Assembly (NCBI RefSeq): GCF_014279815.1
Contig: NZ_CP047941.1
Coordinates: 930,001-994,000, forward strand
DNA: 64,000 bases
Reading direction: 5' to 3'
Origin: Synechococcus sp. NOUM97013
GTDB taxonomy: Bacteria; Cyanobacteriota; Cyanobacteriia; PCC-6307; Cyanobiaceae
The notes beneath the pieces were generated by a model that was not told where the DNA came from, ran no database searches, and saw only the letters and a program-made list of their open reading frames with translations. Made by a program: the position numbers and the translations under genes. Shown here piece by piece: positions 17,837-28,169 of this stretch. Position 1 is the stretch's first letter, and each line of letters begins with the position of its first letter.

Positions 17837-20173
17837 TCAGTTCTCAGGCTTCGCCAGTGGCAGCAGGCACTTGTCGGAATCGCAGCCAGCTGGTCCAGCC
17901 TCGCTGATCTCACCCATGTCGTAGCGCTGAAGCGCTTCGAAGAAGTCGGAGCTCACCCGGCGTTGCATCACGTCGGATTGCATCCGCTCGTAGGTTTCGG
18001 CATCGATCGGTTCGAAAGGCAAACGCGGGAAGGTGGCGTTGGCATCGAAACGGGCAAGCAGTGCGGCCGAGATGTAGCCCTCGCCTCTCTCGATGGTTCC
18101 GTGCAGGGCATCGGTGAGTTCCTCGATCTCGTGCTCGCGGAATTCGATCGTGGCTGAAGTGTTGTGTGCGGTGTAGTGGGTCTGCACCTGCATGTAGAAG
18201 TCGAACTGGGCCATCGCGGAGAAGGCATTGATGTCGACCGCATCGGCACCGGGCAGATTGGCCCAGCTGACTTCGGTGGGGATTTCCACCAGCCATTCGG
18301 TGCAGCGAGGATCGAATGGATCGTCCAGCAAGCGCCCCTGCTCGTCTTTATCCGACTGAGAGGGGACAATGGTGTAGCCGTAATCCATGCAAGCCATGGC
18401 CACGGGATCGTTCTTGCGGAAGGTGATCCGGCGGATGAAACGCTGGGCCTTGGGGGGATGCCAGCCCGGAGCAGCACCGGTGAGCAGGCTCTTGGTGCCT
18501 GCGGGTTGAACGGTGGTGCAGCGGTTCGGGCGACGCAGGCCGTGGCGATCGCAGTATTCCCAGACAGCCTCATTGACGGTCGCTTTCCAGCGACTCAGGT
18601 ACTCCGCCTCACGCTGTTTGAACGCAACACCTTCTTCGGTGTTGGGACGACCTGCTTCCCACCACTGCAACCAGGGGGTACCGAAGGCATGCACGAAGAA
18701 GTCGAACAGTCCGGTGAAGCTCACACCAACGATGGGATCCCACGCCCGGCTCTGGCGGTACCGCTCCACTTCAAACTGGTGATTGAGGAGGCACGCCACT
18801 GAGAGGGCTCCTGCACGGAAGGCATCGCGTTGACCTTCGTCGTCGCTGGGATCGATCTGATTGAGGTGCACCTCGGCGAGGTTGCAGTGGAAATCCGCAC
18901 CGAGAATTTCGCCACATGGGTTGAGGCCATAGCGGCCGAGACGATGCTCAAGCTCATCCTCAGCAATGGGGCCGTGGTTGAGGTTCAGCCAACGGCCAGC
19001 CTCCTCTTTGCCTTGATCGCAGTAGATGTCGATGAATTCGCGGCGCAGCTCGGGTGTGCTCAGCAGGTCCGCGTTGGAGCGGGCGATGGCCTCGGGGGCG
19101 AACTGGATAGCGCCTTCACCACTATGGAACTGGCGGGTCACCGCTTCCAGCAGCACCTCACGGCTAGGCCGTGTGTGATACACGCGGGTGTGATTGGCCA
19201 TGCGCAAGGCGTCACGCTCAGGATCAATCCGCCAGTTGCCTTCGTCGTCTTGCTGCCAGAGGTTGTCTTTTGCTCCTGCAGCGCTGGTGTCAGCGGAAGC
19301 GAACTGACGCATGCCCGCACTGCGCCGGATGTTGCCCGCGACGATGGTCACAGCCGCTTCATCGATCAGCAGGCAGCACTCCACTGACGTGAGTTTGCGC
19401 CCAACGGCCTTGCCAAGCAGACGAGCGACCCTGGCATAGAGATCCTTCAGCTTCACAGGGTTGGCCATCCCGCCGAATCCCTTAAGCGTTTCCCCAACAG
19501 GACGGACATCCGAGAGGTCAACTTGAACCTTGACCGTGCGACCAGCGAAGCGCTCGTCGCTGCTCAGTTCAAGCATCAACTGATAGCTGTCAACCCAGCC
19601 GCGTCTGGTGTCGCCAACACGAATGGAAACAGTGTCCTCGTTAATCGTGTAGGTGGTCTTCTCCTGGCGCTGACCAGCCGGTGTCACGCCGATGTCAGAA
19701 ACCCCCAGCACCTCAATGGGGTTGGTGACCACCGGTAAGCGTTCGATCAGGTGGGGCTCGATGATGGCCCCGGTTCCACACCCCATCATCGCCAGGTCCA
19801 TCATCAGACCGAAGGCTTCCCAATCCACAAGATTTGTGGAGGTGCAGTTGTAGGCACCCGAGAAATTGTCCTGGCGTTCAATCCAGGGTGTGCCTCCGAT
19901 CCAAAGCCAACGTCCTGAAGGCAGCGCCTTTTTTTCGGCTTGCATGCGGGCAAGCAGGGCGACTTCCTCACCGGTGAGACGACCGAGCGTCTCCAACCCA
20001 CCAAGGTTGCGACGTCCCACTTCGCTCCAGCTCTCGCGTCCCGTGCTGCTGCGACGGCTGTAGGTCCGGTAGAAAACCGGGTTGGCAGCAGGTGCAGTGG
20101 CAGGGAAATCGCCGTTGCTGGACACAGCTTTGAGTGTGTCCTCGGTGCCACTGCGAGTTGGAGACAGGGTCAC
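17837..20173 (-). CDS. nrdJ: Adenosylcobalamin-dependent ribonucleotide reductase, monomeric class II
   Basis: 778 aa, the length of Lactobacillus-type ribonucleoside-triphosphate reductase. FSGAYNCTSTN near residue 115 supplies the first active-site Cys, NPCGEI near 421 carries the Cys/Glu catalytic pair, and the C-terminus ends with a Cys pair in CDSDKCLLPLA that re-reduces the site. QPAGTKSLLTGAAPGWHPPK is also typical. The enzyme makes deoxynucleotides and needs B12, needs no oxygen and no iron cofactor. I see no B12-riboswitch box in the ~108 bases upstream, which it shares with the divergent MscS gene. Confidence 0.95.
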   Translation of the reverse strand: MTLSPTRSGTEDTLKAVSSNGDFPATAPAANPVFYRTYSRRSSTGRESWSEVGRRNLGGLETLGRLTGEEVALLARMQAEKKALPSGRWLWIGGTPWIERQDNFSGAYNCTSTNLVDWEAFGLMMDLAMMGCGTGAIIEPHLIERLPVVTNPIEVLGVSDIGVTPAGQRQEKTTYTINEDTVSIRVGDTRRGWVDSYQLMLELSSDERFAGRTVKVQVDLSDVRPVGETLKGFGGMANPVKLKDLYARVARLLGKAVGRKLTSVECCLLIDEAAVTIVAGNIRRSAGMRQFASADTSAAGAKDNLWQQDDEGNWRIDPERDALRMANHTRVYHTRPSREVLLEAVTRQFHSGEGAIQFAPEAIARSNADLLSTPELRREFIDIYCDQGKEEAGRWLNLNHGPIAEDELEHRLGRYGLNPCGEILGADFHCNLAEVHLNQIDPSDDEGQRDAFRAGALSVACLLNHQFEVERYRQSRAWDPIVGVSFTGLFDFFVHAFGTPWLQWWEAGRPNTEEGVAFKQREAEYLSRWKATVNEAVWEYCDRHGLRRPNRCTTVQPAGTKSLLTGAAPGWHPPKAQRFIRRITFRKNDPVAMACMDYGYTIVPSQSDKDEQGRLLDDPFDPRCTEWLVEIPTEVSWANLPGADAVDINAFSAMAQFDFYMQVQTHYTAHNTSATIEFREHEIEELTDALHGTIERGEGYISAALLARFDANATFPRLPFEPIDAETYERMQSDVMQRRVSSDFFEALQRYDMGEISEAGPAGCDSDKCLLPLAKPEN

Positions 20174-20281
20174 GTTTTGAGACAGGTCAGTGAATGCACC
20201 CTAACGCCAGCAATGGGGGTCGCAAGTGATTGAAGGCACTATCTGCAGTGTCGTTGCCTGTGGGCTTCTGTCGCTGCCACC

Positions 20282-22534
20282 ATGCCCGCATCGTCTGAAT
20301 CGGGATTCATGGCCAGCCCCCGGGCTTTGACACGAGGGATGTTTCGCCGAGTTCTCCGTCCTGGTTTGCTCGCTGCCCTTGGGCTACTCATCTGCTTCGT
20401 GACGGCATGGCCTTACCCCTCGGCGCTGGCCGGTTCATCCGCAAATGAGGAGAACTATCAACCCTTATCTAGCGCTGTGATTCCCATCGAGCAGCAGCCG
20501 TTTTATGAGGCCTTGGTCGAGAAAGCGGCAGCCTGGGATGAGGTGGTGCTTGATCACGTGGTGGGGGATAGCCCGAAAGCCACGTTGCTCAATTTCTATG
20601 CCGTGATGTCCGACGTGGCCTTGCGTGCCGATTTGCTTGGGTTTTCCGCCTCCACCGGCCAGGCGATGCGACGTGAAGCCATCGACGACACGAATCTGCT
20701 GTTCGGGTTGGCGGTCGATGCTTTGGATGCGAGTGGTTTCTCAGAAAGTGTTCGAGAAGATATGGCCGATGAGGCGGCGATTCAGTTAAAGATGGTTCTT
20801 GATTATGTCTTGTCCAATAGTCGAGAGCCAATTCATATTCCTGATCAGGCGGGAATGAAAAATCGCAATGACTCGCGATCCAATCCGACAGCCTCATGGC
20901 GTATTCCTGGTACGGCCATCACCCTCACCTCTGACATCAAAGGTGATCCAGAAAATGAAAGTTTTTATTTTTCTGCTTCAACCGTTTCGTCTGTTCGTTC
21001 GATGTATGAAGAGATCCGTGATGTTTCCAGAGTCGATCAACCGTATGCTTCACCAAATTTTTATTCAGACTTCATCTACACGCCTGGATTTCTTGTTCCT
21101 CCTGACTGGTATTTGTCGCTTCCGCTTGGTTGGAGGGCCTGGCTCGAGTGGCCGGTTGGCGATCAAACGCTATTTCAGATCGTCAGTGCTGTTCTGCTGA
21201 TTTTGATTTACGCCTACATCAGTTTGCGTTTGATGCGCCTTCTGTTTAAGTCGTATCAAGAAGTTGGTGATGATGAAAATGATTATGAGTCGATGAATCG
21301 ACGTCTTTTTAGTGTTGATACTTTGGCTTGGAGGCGTGTTCTGATCGTCGCTCCTGTATTGCCTACGACTTACCTAATGGAGCAGCTTGTTGACAATGTT
21401 ATTAATTTCACTGGCACGCCATTGGTGGTCGCGATTTATGTGTTTTACGTGATCTGGTATGTCTCGGCAAGCGTTCTTGTTTTCTTCTTGTTCGAGGCCT
21501 TGGGGCGTAGTGCTGCCGAGTTCATGGCTCAAATTCGGCGTAATCGTTCTCCTATTCAGCTTCGTCGCATTACGAGCTTTGTAATGCCTGCAAGTCGTGC
21601 AGTGGGGATGTTGATCTCTGTGGTTTTGATTTACCGCCTGTTGTTGCTGCTTGGGTTGCCTTCGAACACTGTGCTTGCTTTTTCGGCAGTGCCTGGCCTC
21701 GCGATTGGTCTTGGTGCCACCAAGCTGATCGGGAATCTTTTCGCGGGTTTGTCGATTCAGACCGATCGTCCTCTTCGGGTCGGTGAGTTTTGCGAAGTAG
21801 ACGGAAAAATTGGATTCGTGACCAAAATCGGTCTTCGCTCGATGGAGCTCCAGACCCTGGAAAGTCGCGTCACGATTCCCAATTCCGTGGCCGATGAAGC
21901 CACCATTGTGAATTATTCAAGGCGGGGCCAGAGTGTTGAGCGTCAGCCAATGCAGGGGCTTGAGCTCAGGCTGCCAATACGAGATCCAATGTCTCCGTTC
22001 CAGCTTGAGGAATTAATTCGAATTACAAAGACTATTTTGGAGTCGCCTTCTTTTCTTGATCAAGAAGTTGAACTCTATGAGCCAGTTGTGAGTCTGGAGT
22101 CACTTGAAGACGGTACTAGTCAACTGATCGTCTTTGTGATGGTGGAACTGCACGGATGGAAACCGTTCTTGAAGGTGCGTGAAAAACTCCTGGTGGCTCT
22201 AGAAGAAGTGCTTGAACGCATTTCACTCTGCGAGATTGTTGTCGGTGTCTCTTACAGCACCACTCCCGACCAACTGCAACTCATCCCTCAGTTGCTGAAA
22301 GACATTGTGAGCGAAGACGCGCAACTTGAGTTTGAGGCAGCGCGACTCGTACGAATTTCAGCCTTTAGCTACGACTATGAATTGGAAATTCGCTCACTCC
22401 ACCTGGTGCATGACGCTTTCGAAGACAGTGTCCACCGGTTGAATTGCAGAATTCTTGAGGTTCTTGCGGATCATCAGATCCAGATTCCCTACCCCACGCA
22501 AACGCTTGAACTGCAATCCAACCCGACGACCTGA
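20282..22534 (+). CDS. MscS-family mechanosensitive channel with long N-terminal extension
   Basis: 750 aa. A signal-like helix (about 20-45, PGLLAALGLLICFVTAWPYP) and a roughly 250-residue extracytoplasmic region precede at least five membrane helices. The pore-lining motif region FSAVPGLAIGLGATKLIGNL (about 467-486) and the beta domain after it (RPLRVGEFCEVDGKIGFV, TLESRVTIPNS) are classic MscS. The channel releases solutes under membrane tension. It is the first gene of an overlapping operon with a methyltransferase and prfC, and its middle is more AT-rich than the flanks. Confidence 0.9.
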   Translation: MPASSESGFMASPRALTRGMFRRVLRPGLLAALGLLICFVTAWPYPSALAGSSANEENYQPLSSAVIPIEQQPFYEALVEKAAAWDEVVLDHVVGDSPKATLLNFYAVMSDVALRADLLGFSASTGQAMRREAIDDTNLLFGLAVDALDASGFSESVREDMADEAAIQLKMVLDYVLSNSREPIHIPDQAGMKNRNDSRSNPTASWRIPGTAITLTSDIKGDPENESFYFSASTVSSVRSMYEEIRDVSRVDQPYASPNFYSDFIYTPGFLVPPDWYLSLPLGWRAWLEWPVGDQTLFQIVSAVLLILIYAYISLRLMRLLFKSYQEVGDDENDYESMNRRLFSVDTLAWRRVLIVAPVLPTTYLMEQLVDNVINFTGTPLVVAIYVFYVIWYVSASVLVFFLFEALGRSAAEFMAQIRRNRSPIQLRRITSFVMPASRAVGMLISVVLIYRLLLLLGLPSNTVLAFSAVPGLAIGLGATKLIGNLFAGLSIQTDRPLRVGEFCEVDGKIGFVTKIGLRSMELQTLESRVTIPNSVADEATIVNYSRRGQSVERQPMQGLELRLPIRDPMSPFQLEELIRITKTILESPSFLDQEVELYEPVVSLESLEDGTSQLIVFVMVELHGWKPFLKVREKLLVALEEVLERISLCEIVVGVSYSTTPDQLQLIPQLLKDIVSEDAQLEFEAARLVRISAFSYDYELEIRSLHLVHDAFEDSVHRLNCRILEVLADHQIQIPYPTQTLELQSNPTT

Positions 22535-23247
22535 TGATCCCGCGTGTTCTTGAACCTGAGGTCATGAATGACCCGCTGCAGGTGGATGCTTACGCCGCGG
22601 CTGATTTCAACGCTTCCGATCAGTCCGTGCTTGACCGGATTGAGCAACTGCTTGGCCTCGATGATTTCCATTTCCGCACTCAGGCGCGTCTCGTTGATCT
22701 CGGTTGTGGTCCCGGCAATATCAGCCTGCGGCTGGCCCAGCGCTGGACGGACTGCTCTGTGGTGGGGGTGGATGCTGCTGATCGCATGCTTCAAGTGGCC
22801 GAGGCCCGGCGTCGTGATGCCGGTGTGACGTCAGAGCGCTTGCGCTATCAACAGCAGGCACTGCCCTTGCCAGCGTCTTTAATCCAGGCGGATCTGGTGG
22901 TCAGCAACAGCCTGCTCCATCATCTCCATGAACCGATGCATCTCTGGTCATCGGTGAAATGTCTTGCTTCATCGCGCTGCCTCGTTCTGCATCGGGATCT
23001 CAAGCGTCCAGACAGCGAGGCCGGCATTGAAAAACTTTGCCGGGAGCATGTGGCCCATGCACCTGAGGTGCTTCAACGTGATTACCGAGCCTCCTTGCAT
23101 GCGGCATTCACCGTCGCAGAGGTGAATGCGCAGCTTGCGCTTGCTGGTCTGTCCCAGCTCCAGGTGCTGGAGGTCGAGGACCGATACCTGGAAGTGTGTG
23201 GCTGGATCACGGGCTGTCAGGCTGGTGTCGATCAGCGCAGCCCATGA
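22534..23247 (+). CDS. Class I SAM-dependent methyltransferase
   Basis: 237 aa. Motif I is [16 protein letters not shown] (about 51-66), followed by [11 protein letters not shown] for the acidic ribose-binding loop and [12 protein letters not shown] for motif IV/post-I. Substrate is not evident; the fold is of the Methyltransf_11/25 kind. Its ATG overlaps the MscS stop by one base (TGATG) and its own stop overlaps the prfC start (ATGA), so it is translated between them. An internal ATG at 22564 is an alternative start. Confidence 0.85.
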   Translation: MIPRVLEPEVMNDPLQVDAYAAADFNASDQSVLDRIEQLLGLDDFHFRTQARLVDLGCGPGNISLRLAQRWTDCSVVGVDAADRMLQVAEARRRDAGVTSERLRYQQQALPLPASLIQADLVVSNSLLHHLHEPMHLWSSVKCLASSRCLVLHRDLKRPDSEAGIEKLCREHVAHAPEVLQRDYRASLHAAFTVAEVNAQLALAGLSQLQVLEVEDRYLEVCGWITGCQAGVDQRSP

Positions 23248-24881
23248 GCACGGAATCAGCACTTCAAGATGGACGTGAGCTGCTTGATGCAGTGGCACGT
23301 CGTCGCAATTTCGCGATCATTTCCCACCCTGACGCTGGCAAAACAACGCTGACAGAGAAGTTGTTGCTGTACGGCGGTGCCATTCAGCAGGCCGGTGCTG
23401 TGAAAGCACGAGGTGAACAACGCAAAGTCACATCTGACTGGATGGAGCTGGAGAAACAGCGCGGAATCTCCATCACTTCGACCGTTCTTCAGTTCGATTA
23501 CACCGGCAACACAATCAATCTGCTTGACACTCCGGGTCACCAGGACTTTTCAGAAGACACGTATCGAACTCTGGCCGCTGCTGACAATGCTGTGATGCTC
23601 GAGGATGCCGCCAAAGGACTCGAGCCTCAGACCCGAAAACTTTTTGAGGTCTGTCGGATGCGGCAGATCCCCATTTTCACGTTCATCAACAAGATGGACC
23701 GTCCCGGTCGTGACCCGCTCTCATTGCTCGATGAAATCGAGTCTGAGCTAGAGCTCACACCTTGGGCTGTGAACTGGCCGATCGGGAGTGGTGAACAGTT
23801 CCGTGGGGTGATCGATCGCCGCACTCGCGAGGTGATTTTGTTTTCGCGGGCTGAACGTGGCCGTCAATCGGAGGAACGGCACCTGTCACTCGATGACCCT
23901 GAGTTGCTCGATCTTGTTGAAGCAGATCTGTTGGAGCAGGCGGTTGAGGAAATGGATCTGCTGGAGGCGGCAGGTGCGGAACTGGATCTGGAGTTGGTGC
24001 ATGCCGGCGAGCTGACACCGGTGTTCTTCGGATCTGCGATGACCAATTTTGGTGTTCGCCCGTTCCTGAATGCATTTTTGGAAATGGCGCAGAAGCCCGT
24101 TGCACGCAATGGCCATGACGGCCCTGTGGATCCCCTGCGGCCGGACTTCAGTGGTTTTGTTTTCAAATTGCAAGCCAACATGGATCCCCGTCACCGGGAC
24201 CGTGTTGCGTTTGTGCGGGTCTGTAGTGGCCGATTTGAGAAAGACATGACCGTGCGCCATGCCCGAACCGGTAAGGCGATTCGTCTGTCACGCCCGCAGA
24301 AACTGTTTGGACAAGACCGGGCCGTTGTGGAAGATGCCTATCCAGGTGACGTCATTGGTCTGAACAACCCAGGCATGTTCTCGATCGGGGACACCCTCTA
24401 CACCGGAACGAAAGTTGAGTACGAGGGCATTCCATGCTTCAGCCCTGAGATCTTCAGTTGGCTGCGCAACCCCAATCCTTCCGCTTTCAAGAATTTCCGC
24501 AAAGGCGTGAATGAACTGCGTGAGGAAGGTGCGGTGCAGATCCTGTACGACACCGATGAAAGCAAGCGCGATCCCATTCTCGCGGCGGTTGGTCAGTTGC
24601 AGCTTGAGGTGGTGCAACACCGGTTGCAAAACGAATATGGCGTTGAAACGCGGCTCGAGCCACTGGGATTTCAAGTGGCTCGATGGGTGACGGGTGGTTG
24701 GTCTTCCCTCGACCAGGTGGGACGGATCTTCAATTGCAAAACCGTTAGGGATGCTTGGAATCGCCCCGTTCTGCTGTTCAAGAACGATTGGAACCTCAAC
24801 CAGCTCAACGAGGAACATCCTGATTTGGAGCTCAGTGCTGTTGCACCTGTGGTGAGTGGAGTAGAGCCGATCAGCCTTTAA
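23244..24881 (+). CDS. prfC: Peptide chain release factor 3
   Basis: 545 aa from ATG at 23244, which overlaps the methyltransferase stop. GTPase motifs: G1 SHPDAGKTT (27-35), switch region [12 protein letters not shown]3 [14 protein letters not shown] (near 94-107) and G4 [10 protein letters not shown] (near 149). RF3 recycles RF1/RF2 after termination. The C-terminal part ([19 protein letters not shown]) matches RF3 domain III. A terminator follows. Confidence 0.96.
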   Translation: MSTESALQDGRELLDAVARRRNFAIISHPDAGKTTLTEKLLLYGGAIQQAGAVKARGEQRKVTSDWMELEKQRGISITSTVLQFDYTGNTINLLDTPGHQDFSEDTYRTLAAADNAVMLEDAAKGLEPQTRKLFEVCRMRQIPIFTFINKMDRPGRDPLSLLDEIESELELTPWAVNWPIGSGEQFRGVIDRRTREVILFSRAERGRQSEERHLSLDDPELLDLVEADLLEQAVEEMDLLEAAGAELDLELVHAGELTPVFFGSAMTNFGVRPFLNAFLEMAQKPVARNGHDGPVDPLRPDFSGFVFKLQANMDPRHRDRVAFVRVCSGRFEKDMTVRHARTGKAIRLSRPQKLFGQDRAVVEDAYPGDVIGLNNPGMFSIGDTLYTGTKVEYEGIPCFSPEIFSWLRNPNPSAFKNFRKGVNELREEGAVQILYDTDESKRDPILAAVGQLQLEVVQHRLQNEYGVETRLEPLGFQVARWVTGGWSSLDQVGRIFNCKTVRDAWNRPVLLFKNDWNLNQLNEEHPDLELSAVAPVVSGVEPISL

Positions 24882-24932
24882 CCGGTCATCGTCATCGGTA
24901 AGGCCAAGCCGCTTCGATCGGTCGTTGGCAAC

Positions 24933-24963
24933 AAAAAAGCCCCACTCATTGAGTGGGGCTTTC
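24933..24963. terminator. Bidirectional terminator between prfC and the cyAbrB gene
   Basis: AGCCCCACTC and GAGTGGGGCT form a 10-bp stem with loop ATT. Six A precede it and TTT follows, so it can end both the plus-strand prfC message and the minus-strand regulator message. Confidence 0.88.
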
Positions 24964-25011
24964 GATTGGAGTCAATGTTCAGCACTTGCTGTTTTGAGTG
25001 CTGAGCAGTTT

Positions 25012-25383
25012 TCACTCTTCGCCTTCTTCGTCGGTGCCGCCAACAGGGATCAAGCGGATGGCTTTGCGGCCAAGCTTGATTTCAAACTCATCACCAGGAT
25101 TGAGATCGAGCATGGCGGTGTAGGCCTTGCCAACCAAGAGGTTTCCATTGCCTTGCACTTTTGCGGTGTAGCTGAGCTTGCGGCCGCCTTTGCCAATGCC
25201 GGCAGAACCACCACCAAGTTCCACGCCTTTGGCGCTCAGCAGAGCCTCATAGAAAGCAGTGAAGTTCACTCGCTGGCCGCCATCCTTTTTGTCGGTGACA
25301 TAGCCGCAAGCGGTGGCCAAATCGGTTTTGGACACATCGCCAAGCTCTTTAACCTTGGCAAGAAGATCAGATCCGGTGAGCAT
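25012..25383 (-). CDS. cyAbrB-type transcriptional regulator
   Basis: 123 aa. The N-terminus MLTGSDLLAKVKELGDVSKT and the central KDGGQRVNFTAFYEALLSAK are those of cyanobacterial AbrB proteins; the C-terminal part (NLLVGKAYTAMLDLNPGDEF, IKLGRKAIRLIPV) is the AbrB-like swapped-hairpin DNA-binding domain, here at the C-terminus as in all cyAbrB. These proteins influence nitrogen and carbon genes. It ends in a Glu-rich tail. Confidence 0.93.
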   Translation of the reverse strand: MLTGSDLLAKVKELGDVSKTDLATACGYVTDKKDGGQRVNFTAFYEALLSAKGVELGGGSAGIGKGGRKLSYTAKVQGNGNLLVGKAYTAMLDLNPGDEFEIKLGRKAIRLIPVGGTDEEGEE

Positions 25384-25713
25384 TGATAGTCCCTATCTCA
25401 ATTCATTTATGCATTACGCCCATCGGTTCGTCAACTGTTCAATCCGTCTTTTCTGGATCAATTCTTCTCTTCGATGCTGCGCGTGTTGTTGCTCAGGGGC
25501 TGAGCGTCCTTTGTTCTGATCACAGTGAGTCCAATCCGCGTCCAATAGGCAGAGCGTTGCATTGCACTTCGCGTGGTTGTGTTCAGCGTCTTGGCTTGAT
25601 CAGGAATGGGCGTGTTAGGGAAATTTTCGTCTGTTTGAGAACCGATTTGGTGGTTCGCTGTTGGCTGAAGGCGAGCGTGACTGGAGCAAGCGTTCGCTTT
25701 GAGATGTGATCAC
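25384..25713. other. Intergenic, upstream of cyAbrB
   Basis: 330 bases with no convincing ORF on either strand. It should hold the cyAbrB promoter and leader; no specific box was recognised. Confidence 0.35.
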
Positions 25714-25929
25714 TCACGCTTTCACGCGTCTCTCTGCTGTTGCAATGAAGGTCTCAGCGGCTAGTCGGATCACGGACGCCATGTGCACCAACCATGGGCT
25801 GACTTCTTGATTGAACTCCCCTGCACCATGAGGCCCTTGATCAGGTTCAATGCTGCTGTGGGGCTTTCGCTCAATTCGAGCCTGGATCTCACGCACGACG
25901 CCATGGAAGTTGATGACACCGACAGGCAT
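25714..25929 (-). CDS. Small hypothetical protein, 71 aa
   Basis: ATG at 25929 has AGAGG six bases upstream. The product starts MPVGVINFHGVVREIQARIE, continues with a His/Pro/Gly-rich middle and ends with an amphipathic helix-like MASVIRLAAETFIATAERRV. Codon choice looks coding. It is divergent from the next plus-strand gene. No family recognised. An overlapping plus ORF (25783-25986) competes for the same bases but has no ribosome site. Confidence 0.48.
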   Translation of the reverse strand: MPVGVINFHGVVREIQARIERKPHSSIEPDQGPHGAGEFNQEVSPWLVHMASVIRLAAETFIATAERRVKA

Positions 25930-25982
25930 GCGAAACCTCTTTGGAATCGTTTGGCGATGCCCGGCGCACTGATGACAATGCA

Positions 25983-26147
25983 ATGAAGTGGGAGGTCTAT
26001 TCCTTCAAGCTCGGTCGTCCGACGGTGATTGTTGGTCTGCATGCAGACAATTGCCAAGAGGAGTCACTCGTTTTCCACTGCTTCAGCTGTCTCGACTCCT
26101 GGTGTGCGTCTTCCGATCGCGCGGAGTCATGTCGCGATTGGATTTGA
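25983..26147 (+). CDS. Possible small protein, 54 aa
   Basis: MKWEVYSFKLGRPTVIVGLH opens with a beta-strand-like pattern; four Cys follow (DNC, FHCFSC, SWC). Its TGA is one base before the ATG of the next gene, suggesting translational coupling. No clear ribosome site of its own and no family, so support is contextual. Confidence 0.38.
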   Translation: MKWEVYSFKLGRPTVIVGLHADNCQEESLVFHCFSCLDSWCASSDRAESCRDWI

Positions 26148-26148
26148 A

Positions 26149-26445
26149 ATGTCAGACGCTCAGAGGCTTTGGTTCGCACCTTGTGATCGCAATCGCCAGA
26201 CTGTCGACCTCCAGCGGTCTGCCATGGACACTCTCTGGCTGCTTCGCCCCTGCTCTGATGGAGGGACGGATTACATCTGCTTCCGTGATCATCGTGATCA
26301 TGTGGAGGTACTCGAGGGCTATCACCTGCCCCCTCAGATGCCATTGATTAAGCACCGTCAGCTTCTGCTCAGCGCAGATGTACCGCGCTGTCGGCATCGT
26401 TTTGAGCGGCAGCAGGGTTTTCGGCATGGCCCGCCGCTGTTCTAA
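26149..26445 (+). CDS. Hypothetical protein, 98 aa
   Basis: Starts MSDAQRLWFAPCDRNRQTVD and continues with strand-rich sequence (MDTLWLLRPC, YICFRDHRDHVEVLEGY) to a basic C-terminus HRFERQQGFRHGPPLF. It follows the 54-residue ORF after a single base. The frame stays open further upstream, but the composition changes there. Probably a small soluble protein; function unknown. Confidence 0.55.
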   Translation: MSDAQRLWFAPCDRNRQTVDLQRSAMDTLWLLRPCSDGGTDYICFRDHRDHVEVLEGYHLPPQMPLIKHRQLLLSADVPRCRHRFERQQGFRHGPPLF

Positions 26446-26550
26446 GCACCGTCTTGCCGAAACATCCTGCGCTTTTCAATTGATAATTCCTCCTTTGGGC
26501 TCGATTTGAGGAGTCTGTCGATACGCTTGAAGAAGAACATCGACGCTTCA

Positions 26551-27240
26551 ATGGCTGCAGGGTTGAATCCAGGACAGGATTCGGATTCTCAGGATCCTTA
26601 TTCTCTGCTCGGCATTAGTCCTGATGCAGGCTTTGAAGAAGTTCAAAGGGCCCGCGAACGTGTTGTTGCTGGCTGCGGAGATGACGCCATTGCCAAAGCG
26701 CGCGTGGAAGCGGCTTACGACGCCGTGCTGATGGCGCGTCTTCGTGATCGTCAGTCGGGTCGGGTGAGTTCTGAAGCCGTCACAGCCTCGCGGATTGAAC
26801 GTGAGCAGGGATCGACGGAATCGCTCCAATCCTCCAACGGTCCGGCTGCGTTGCTCACGCGTCTTCGCAGTTTCTCTCTACCAACGCCTTCCCTGAGTGG
26901 TTCAGGCGTCATGCCTGATTTTCAGTTGGTGGAAGGTCAGGGATTCACGGTGCGGTGCCTTGCAGGTGCAGCGGCATTGCTGCTGCTTTTGGTCGCTCCA
27001 CTGACCGTGGAGCTCCTACTTGCACTCTCCACCATTGGTGTGTTCATCAGCCAGGTGAAACGCGGCCGTCGCCCACTCGGCTCATTGGGGTGGACATTGT
27101 TATTGCTCATCGCTGGCTTGAGCCTTGGTGCGTTGCTCAGCATGGTGATGGCTTCGACTGCGTTGCCGTTGTCGGTGGAGCAGTGGCAAGCACTGCCCGC
27201 TCTGGTGGTGCTTCTGGTGGGAGCTCTATTTCTGGCTTGA
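26551..27240 (+). CDS. CPP1-like membrane protein with degenerate J-domain
   Basis: 229 aa from ATG 26551 (a TTG at 26506 would add 15). [20 protein letters not shown] begins a J-like domain that lacks the HPD motif, as in CPP1/CRRJ chaperone-like proteins of cyanobacteria and chloroplasts. After a Ser-rich linker come three to four membrane helices ([55 protein letters not shown]). The plant homologue stabilises protochlorophyllide oxidoreductase. Its last 15 bases overlap the convergent hslO gene. Confidence 0.82.
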   Translation: MAAGLNPGQDSDSQDPYSLLGISPDAGFEEVQRARERVVAGCGDDAIAKARVEAAYDAVLMARLRDRQSGRVSSEAVTASRIEREQGSTESLQSSNGPAALLTRLRSFSLPTPSLSGSGVMPDFQLVEGQGFTVRCLAGAAALLLLLVAPLTVELLLALSTIGVFISQVKRGRRPLGSLGWTLLLLIAGLSLGALLSMVMASTALPLSVEQWQALPALVVLLVGALFLA

Positions 27241-28149
27241 ACCTGAAATCTCGTTGATCAGGTCCTGCAGTTCTGCTTCGGTGACCTGATACACCTCACT
27301 GCAGAAGTGACAGGTGAGCTCAGCGCCTTTGTCTTCCTTCAGCATGGATTGAAGCTCTTCAGGTCCCAGCAGGGTGAGGGCTCCCAGGCTGCGCTCGCGA
27401 CTGCAGGGACAGAAAAACTGCACCGGCTGCATGGGTTCACTGCTCGGAATCGGCTGTGGATCGAGGTCTGGGAACACCTCCCTTAGCAATCGTTCGGGAT
27501 GGTCGCCGCAGGCATGCAGCTGTTGGCTGAAGTTTTGAATCTCTCGGCAACGTTCCTCAAGCAGGGCCACCAGTGCAGGCTCTTCTGCAGCCTTTGGCAG
27601 CACTTGCACCAACAATCCGCCGCTGCTTTGCAAGCCTTCGCTGTTGATTGTTTCCCCTACAAACACAGCAGACGGTGTTTGTTCCGAGTGCACCAGATAG
27701 GACGCCACGTCTTCACCGATGCCTCCGCTCACGAGCTCAACCGTGCTGCTAAACGGTTCCCCTTTGCCGTCGTCGCGGACGACATGCAGGTAGCCCGTGC
27801 CCGCTGCACCAGCGAAGTCAAAGCTTGCTTGACCATCTGCCCCCACGATGGGGTCCAGCTCGAGAGACGGATTTCCGACGTATCCCCGAACGCGGCCATC
27901 ACGACCAGCGTCAACACTCAACCCGTTGATGGGGCCATCGGAGCCCAGTCGCAGATTGACGCGTCCATGGCGCACCTTCATGGAACTGGCCAGCAGCAAG
28001 CCGGCGCTCATGGCACGTCCCAGCATCACGGTGGTGAGGTACGAAAGTCCGTGGCGGGTTCGAGCTGTGCGCGTGGTGTCGCTGGTGGTGACAGCCACCA
28101 GTCTGATTCCCCCACCTGCAGCGGTGGCCCGCACGAGGCGATCAGCCAT
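27226..28149 (-). CDS. hslO: Redox-regulated chaperone Hsp33
   Basis: 307 aa. Starts [20 protein letters not shown], with the substrate-binding core to about residue 235. The C-terminal redox switch has the zinc-ligating Cys pairs FCPCSRE near 247 and TCHFC near 280. The chaperone unfolds and binds clients when these Cys are oxidised. It is followed, with a 20-base gap on the upstream side, by the ABC ATPase gene on the same strand, so both may share a promoter. Confidence 0.95.
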   Translation of the reverse strand: MADRLVRATAAGGGIRLVAVTTSDTTRTARTRHGLSYLTTVMLGRAMSAGLLLASSMKVRHGRVNLRLGSDGPINGLSVDAGRDGRVRGYVGNPSLELDPIVGADGQASFDFAGAAGTGYLHVVRDDGKGEPFSSTVELVSGGIGEDVASYLVHSEQTPSAVFVGETINSEGLQSSGGLLVQVLPKAAEEPALVALLEERCREIQNFSQQLHACGDHPERLLREVFPDLDPQPIPSSEPMQPVQFFCPCSRERSLGALTLLGPEELQSMLKEDKGAELTCHFCSEVYQVTEAELQDLINEISGSSQK

Positions 28150-28169
28150 GACGCTTCAACAATCAGGCG

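Noticed and set aside
25783-25986. 67-residue plus-strand ORF overlapping a minus ORF
   Set aside because: No ribosome site; the antiparallel minus ORF at 25714-25929 has a good ribosome site and better-looking codons.
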